In this document: piece by piece, positions 5,507 through 6,787 of the stretch | Numbering within the stretch: the first letter of the stretch is position 1 | Layout: every line of letters begins with the position of its first letter | Notes under the pieces: generated by a model | The model's input: the letters and a program-made list of their open reading frames with translations, nothing else | Database searches by the model: none | What the model was told of the DNA's origin: nothing | Origin: CAVPGH01 sp046726955 | GTDB lineage: Bacteria > Acidobacteriota > Vicinamibacteria > Fen-336 | Direction: 5' to 3' | DNA: 6,787 nucleotides | NCBI GenBank assembly: GCA_046726955.1 | Contig: JBKPBQ010000550.1 | Location: 1 to 6,787 of the forward strand | Position numbers and translations under genes: made by a program

Positions 5507-5527
5507 ACCCCCGAATCAGCCGGGGGT
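5507..5527 (-). terminator. Terminator-like hairpin containing the AbrB-gene stop codon
   Basis: ACCCCCG and CGGGGGT form a perfect 7-bp stem around a 7-nt loop. On the minus strand the loop reads gctgatt and contains the TGA stop of the AbrB-like gene (5518-5516). The minus strand continues TGGTCTTCTC, moderately U-rich, which favours termination in that direction. Confidence 0.5.
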
Positions 5528-5692
5528 GCGGCGTTCGGCCTCGGCCGGCTTCGTCCAATCCGGCAGCTCAATCTGCTCTACCAGCATCCTGCCTGGGCCG
5601 ACAGCGCGGACTCGGACTCGCGCGCCATTCTCGAAGCCCGCTTCGAAGAATGGGCGCTGCGGAATCGTGAGCCGGCGCTTCTGGTTGATCAC
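5516..5692 (-). CDS. Small AbrB/MazE/SpoVT-type DNA-binding protein
   Basis: Fifty-eight residues from GTG 5692. The segment INQKRRLTIPQRPFFEAGFE followed by NGARVRVRAVGPGRMLVE has the swapped-hairpin AbrB pattern: a short strand with Lys/Arg, 'LTIP', a helix ending in 'aGf..G', then 'RVRVRA..PGRMLVE'. Such proteins bind DNA as dimers, as transition-state regulators or as antitoxins; no toxin gene is adjacent. GTG 5692 is the only start codon in frame between the tRNA and the domain; GGCGAGG lies 2 nt upstream, closer than usual. The open frame continues upstream through the tRNA gene, but that part is not protein. The C-terminal tail (PDWTKPAEAERRTPG) is charged and probably disordered. It lies 65 nt downstream of tRNA-Tyr and may be expressed by readthrough from it. 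Confidence 0.62.
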   Translation of the reverse strand: MINQKRRLTIPQRPFFEAGFENGARVRVRAVGPGRMLVEQIELPDWTKPAEAERRTPG

Positions 5693-5757
5693 AGCCTCGC
5701 CGCGCTGGCCGGGCCCACGCTCATAGTTCGTCGGCTTGACGGGTCGTTCGGACGCGA

Positions 5758-5840
5758 TGGGGGAGGGAGGATTCGAACCTCCGAAGGACTGAGCCATGGC
5801 GTTTACAGCGCCACCGGTTTGACCGCTTCCGTACTCCCCC
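5758..5840 (-). tRNA. tRNA-Tyr (anticodon GTA)
   Basis: Eighty-three nt on the minus strand. The acceptor pair GGGGGAG/CTCCCCC is perfect with discriminator A (5758). The D arm is CGG...CCG after TA. The anticodon stem TGGCG/CGCCA carries loop CTGTAAA, so the anticodon is GTA (plus-strand 5804-5806). The long variable arm (14 nt) marks a type II tRNA, as bacterial tRNA-Tyr is. The T arm is GGAGG-TTCGAAT-CCTCC (5782-5766). CCA is not encoded. There is no intron. It starts 13 nt after the stop of the broken nuclease gene and is followed by the AbrB-like gene. Confidence 0.96.
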
Positions 5841-5850
5841 GGCCAAGCTG

Positions 5851-5856
5851 AGTTTA
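5851..5856 (-). promoter_or_regulatory. Predicted -10 element of tRNA-Tyr
   Basis: On the minus strand TAAACT ends 10 nt before the mature 5' end of the tRNA. This would start transcription about 3-4 nt upstream of it. Its TAA doubles as the stop of the nuclease frame at 5856-5854. No clear -35 is seen. Confidence 0.4.
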
Positions 5857-6282
5857 GTCTCGGCTTCCGGCGCACAGCCGCAAGCAGCGGTCCGCTTTCG
5901 ACTTCGTAGTCCGAATATTTCGGGCCACCGAGCACGACCGCGGTGCGACCGTCAATTGCACCGGTCGGGATGAACCACCTCCGGCCGTCACCGACGTGTA
6001 CGAAGACGAAGTCCATCGCCCTTTGTCGAAGTACTTGGCCACGCCGTTCCAACTCTGGTTCCCTCCCTTAGTGGCAATGTGGACGTTCCAGTGACCCGAG
6101 TCATCGCGGTGGGTCCCGGTCTTGACCTCGACCCGGAGCGTCACGCCTTCGATCTCGGCGATCAGATCGACATCGGGACTGTGCCCAACCGGGATGAAGA
6201 TATGGGCGCCTTTGCTGGCCAGCCACTCCATGGCCGAGAGCTCGCCGATGTCGCCCTGCTCCCTTGGTTTGAGCTTCGTCAC
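5854..6282 (-). pseudogene. Frameshifted PD-(D/E)XK nuclease (group I intron-associated type)
   Basis: From GTG 6282, 88 residues read as a PD-(D/E)XK endonuclease like those annotated as group I intron-associated (I-Ssp6803I family): E14 in GDIGELSAMEW, P36-D37 in HSPDVDL, E52 and K54 in RVEVKTG, then GGNQSWNGVAKYFDKG (73-88). Past the GGG codon at 6021-6019 this frame becomes meaningless and ends at TAA 5856. The neighbouring frame continues the expected protein: MDFVFVHVGDGRRWFIPTGA from 6016, then LGGPKYSDYEVESGP. One base is missing near 6017-6025 (AAAGGG); restoring it joins both halves. The downstream frame has no stop before tRNA-Tyr. The gene could be a decayed nuclease, a sequencing error at a short homopolymer, or, less likely, programmed -1 slippage. 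All catalytic residues lie before the break. Confidence 0.68.
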
Positions 6283-6288
6283 TCGACA

Positions 6289-6294
6289 AACCTA
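6289..6294 (-). promoter_or_regulatory. Predicted -10 element of the nuclease gene
   Basis: On the minus strand TAGGTT ends 6 nt before GTG 6282, predicting a leaderless message. No Shine-Dalgarno is visible, which supports this start codon. Confidence 0.4.
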
Positions 6295-6346
6295 GGCGCG
6301 GTGAGATCACGACAGGCGCGCGGAATGAAACAAATGAGTGACGAGA

Positions 6347-6360
6347 GAGTCAGCAGACTC
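6347..6360. repeat. Short inverted repeat upstream of the SDR gene
   Basis: GAGTC-agca-GACTC, a perfect 5-bp inverted repeat ending 13 nt before the predicted -10, where a -35 would lie. It could be an operator for the SDR gene, but a repeat this short may be chance. Confidence 0.2.
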
Positions 6361-6373
6361 ATGCGCACCCGGA

Positions 6374-6379
6374 TAGCGT
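6374..6379 (+). promoter_or_regulatory. Predicted -10 element of the SDR gene
   Basis: TAGCGT ends 7 nt before the GTG at 6387, the same geometry as for the epimerase gene. No Shine-Dalgarno precedes the GTG; the seven bases between are cttcccc. Confidence 0.42.
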
Positions 6380-6386
6380 CTTCCCC

Positions 6387-6787
6387 GTGACCGACCTCGA
6401 CGGAAGGGTGATCGCCATCGCCGGTGCCGGCGGCGGCCTCGGCCCCGTCGTCGCCCAACGCCTCGCCGATGCAGGCGCCTCACTCTCGCTGGCCGACCGC
6501 AGCCAGGAGATCGCCGACTCCGTCGCCCAGGACCTCGGCATCCCCGACGACCGTGTCGACCCCCACGCCGTCGACCTTCTCCAAGAGGACGCCGCCAACG
6601 ACTGGGCCGCCGCCACCGAGAAGCGCTTCGGCCGCATCGACGGCCTCCTCCACCTGGTCGGCGGTTACCGCGGCGGCGATCCGATCCACAGCTTCGACCT
6701 CGCCGACTACGACTTCCTCCACGGCCTCCTGGTCCGCACCCTCCAACTCGCCACCCGCGCCTTCCATCCCGCCCTGACCAAGAGCGG
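6387..6787 (+). CDS. Short-chain dehydrogenase/reductase, N-terminal part (runs off right edge)
   Basis: One hundred and thirty-three codons from GTG 6387, open at the window end. The opening MTDLDGRVIAIAGAGGGLGP is the classical SDR Rossmann start; the glycine motif GAGGGLG (13-19) binds NAD(P). D37 in LADR follows strand 2, and an acidic residue there would favour NAD(H), though the alignment is approximate. DVL-like FGRIDGLLHLVGGYRGG (81-97) marks strand 4, with VGG where most SDRs have NAG. The catalytic Ser-Tyr-Lys triad would lie beyond the edge, so activity and substrate cannot be judged. It diverges from the nuclease gene with 104 nt between the starts and probably has its own leaderless promoter. 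Confidence 0.85.
   Translation, partial: MTDLDGRVIAIAGAGGGLGPVVAQRLADAGASLSLADRSQEIADSVAQDLGIPDDRVDPHAVDLLQEDAANDWAAATEKRFGRIDGLLHLVGGYRGGDPIHSFDLADYDFLHGLLVRTLQLATRAFHPALTKS

Noticed and set aside
5485..5597. Direct repeat TCCTGCCTGGG at 5485-5495 and 5587-5597
   Set aside because: Two 11-bp copies 102 bp apart, one inside the AbrB-like coding region, with no further similarity around them. Not enough for an attachment site or mobile-element boundary.
5689..5724. 11-residue ORF before the AbrB-like gene, stop overlapping its GTG
   Set aside because: No Shine-Dalgarno before the ATG and too short to judge. Translational coupling is possible but not supported.
6014..6026. Programmed -1 frameshifting in the nuclease
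   Set aside because: The in-frame heptamer C AAA GGG does not allow good re-pairing after a slip, and no strong downstream stem was evident. Ordinary decay or a homopolymer error is more economical.
5693..6052. 178-codon minus-strand open frame covering nuclease end, tRNA-Tyr and AbrB-like gene as one protein
   Set aside because: It reads straight through a structurally perfect tRNA gene. The parts at each end belong to different proteins, so it is treated as a nuclease fragment plus a separate small gene.
6325..6390. 21-residue ORF (starting MKQMSDERVSRL) ending with TGA over the GTG of the SDR gene
   Set aside because: No ribosome site, no recognisable product, and the overlap GTGA arises from any GTG followed by A. 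The leaderless reading of the SDR gene explains the region better.

Overview
The window looks like a chromosomal stretch from a high-GC actinobacterium. The class Thermoleophilia (Solirubrobacterales/Gaiellales-like) is my best guess. This rests on strong G/C bias at third codon positions, a family-5 uracil-DNA glycosylase, a FolE2/MptA-type GTP cyclohydrolase, a group-1 sigma-70 with the style of that phylum, and start codons that sit 6-7 nt after a -10-like hexamer (predicted leaderless mRNAs). The taxon is inference; the genes are read from their motifs.

Left part (1-2423). The first 117 nt are the 5' end of a minus-strand gene for an ABC-2 polysaccharide-export permease. It diverges across only 42 bp from a plus-strand run of three genes: a GDP-L-fucose synthase-like epimerase, a type-5 uracil-DNA glycosylase, and pgsA (phosphatidylglycerophosphate synthase). 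The permease and the epimerase together suggest the edge of a cell-surface glycan locus.

Middle (2420-5382). A minus-strand pair, folE2 followed by a small class I SAM methyltransferase, converges on pgsA; the two stop codons share one CTAG. folE2 diverges from a principal-type sigma factor gene (rpoD/sigA-like) across 160 bp. That interval holds a perfect inverted repeat between the two predicted promoters and a sigma leader with a well-placed Shine-Dalgarno and a short overlapping upstream ORF.

Right part (5383-6787). After hairpins at the end of rpoD come, all on the minus strand in transcription order, a PD-(D/E)XK nuclease gene broken by a one-base frameshift, an intact tRNA-Tyr(GTA) starting 13 nt after it, and a 58-residue AbrB/MazE/SpoVT-type DNA-binding protein whose stop codon lies in the loop of its own terminator-like hairpin. 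A divergent short-chain dehydrogenase/reductase runs off the right edge.

No CRISPR array, insertion sequence or phage module is visible. The least ordinary parts are the nuclease/tRNA-Tyr/AbrB cluster, the sigma-factor leader, and the repeated leaderless-promoter geometry. Nothing here proves a new system; the nuclease-tRNA-AbrB cluster is the best candidate for a second look.
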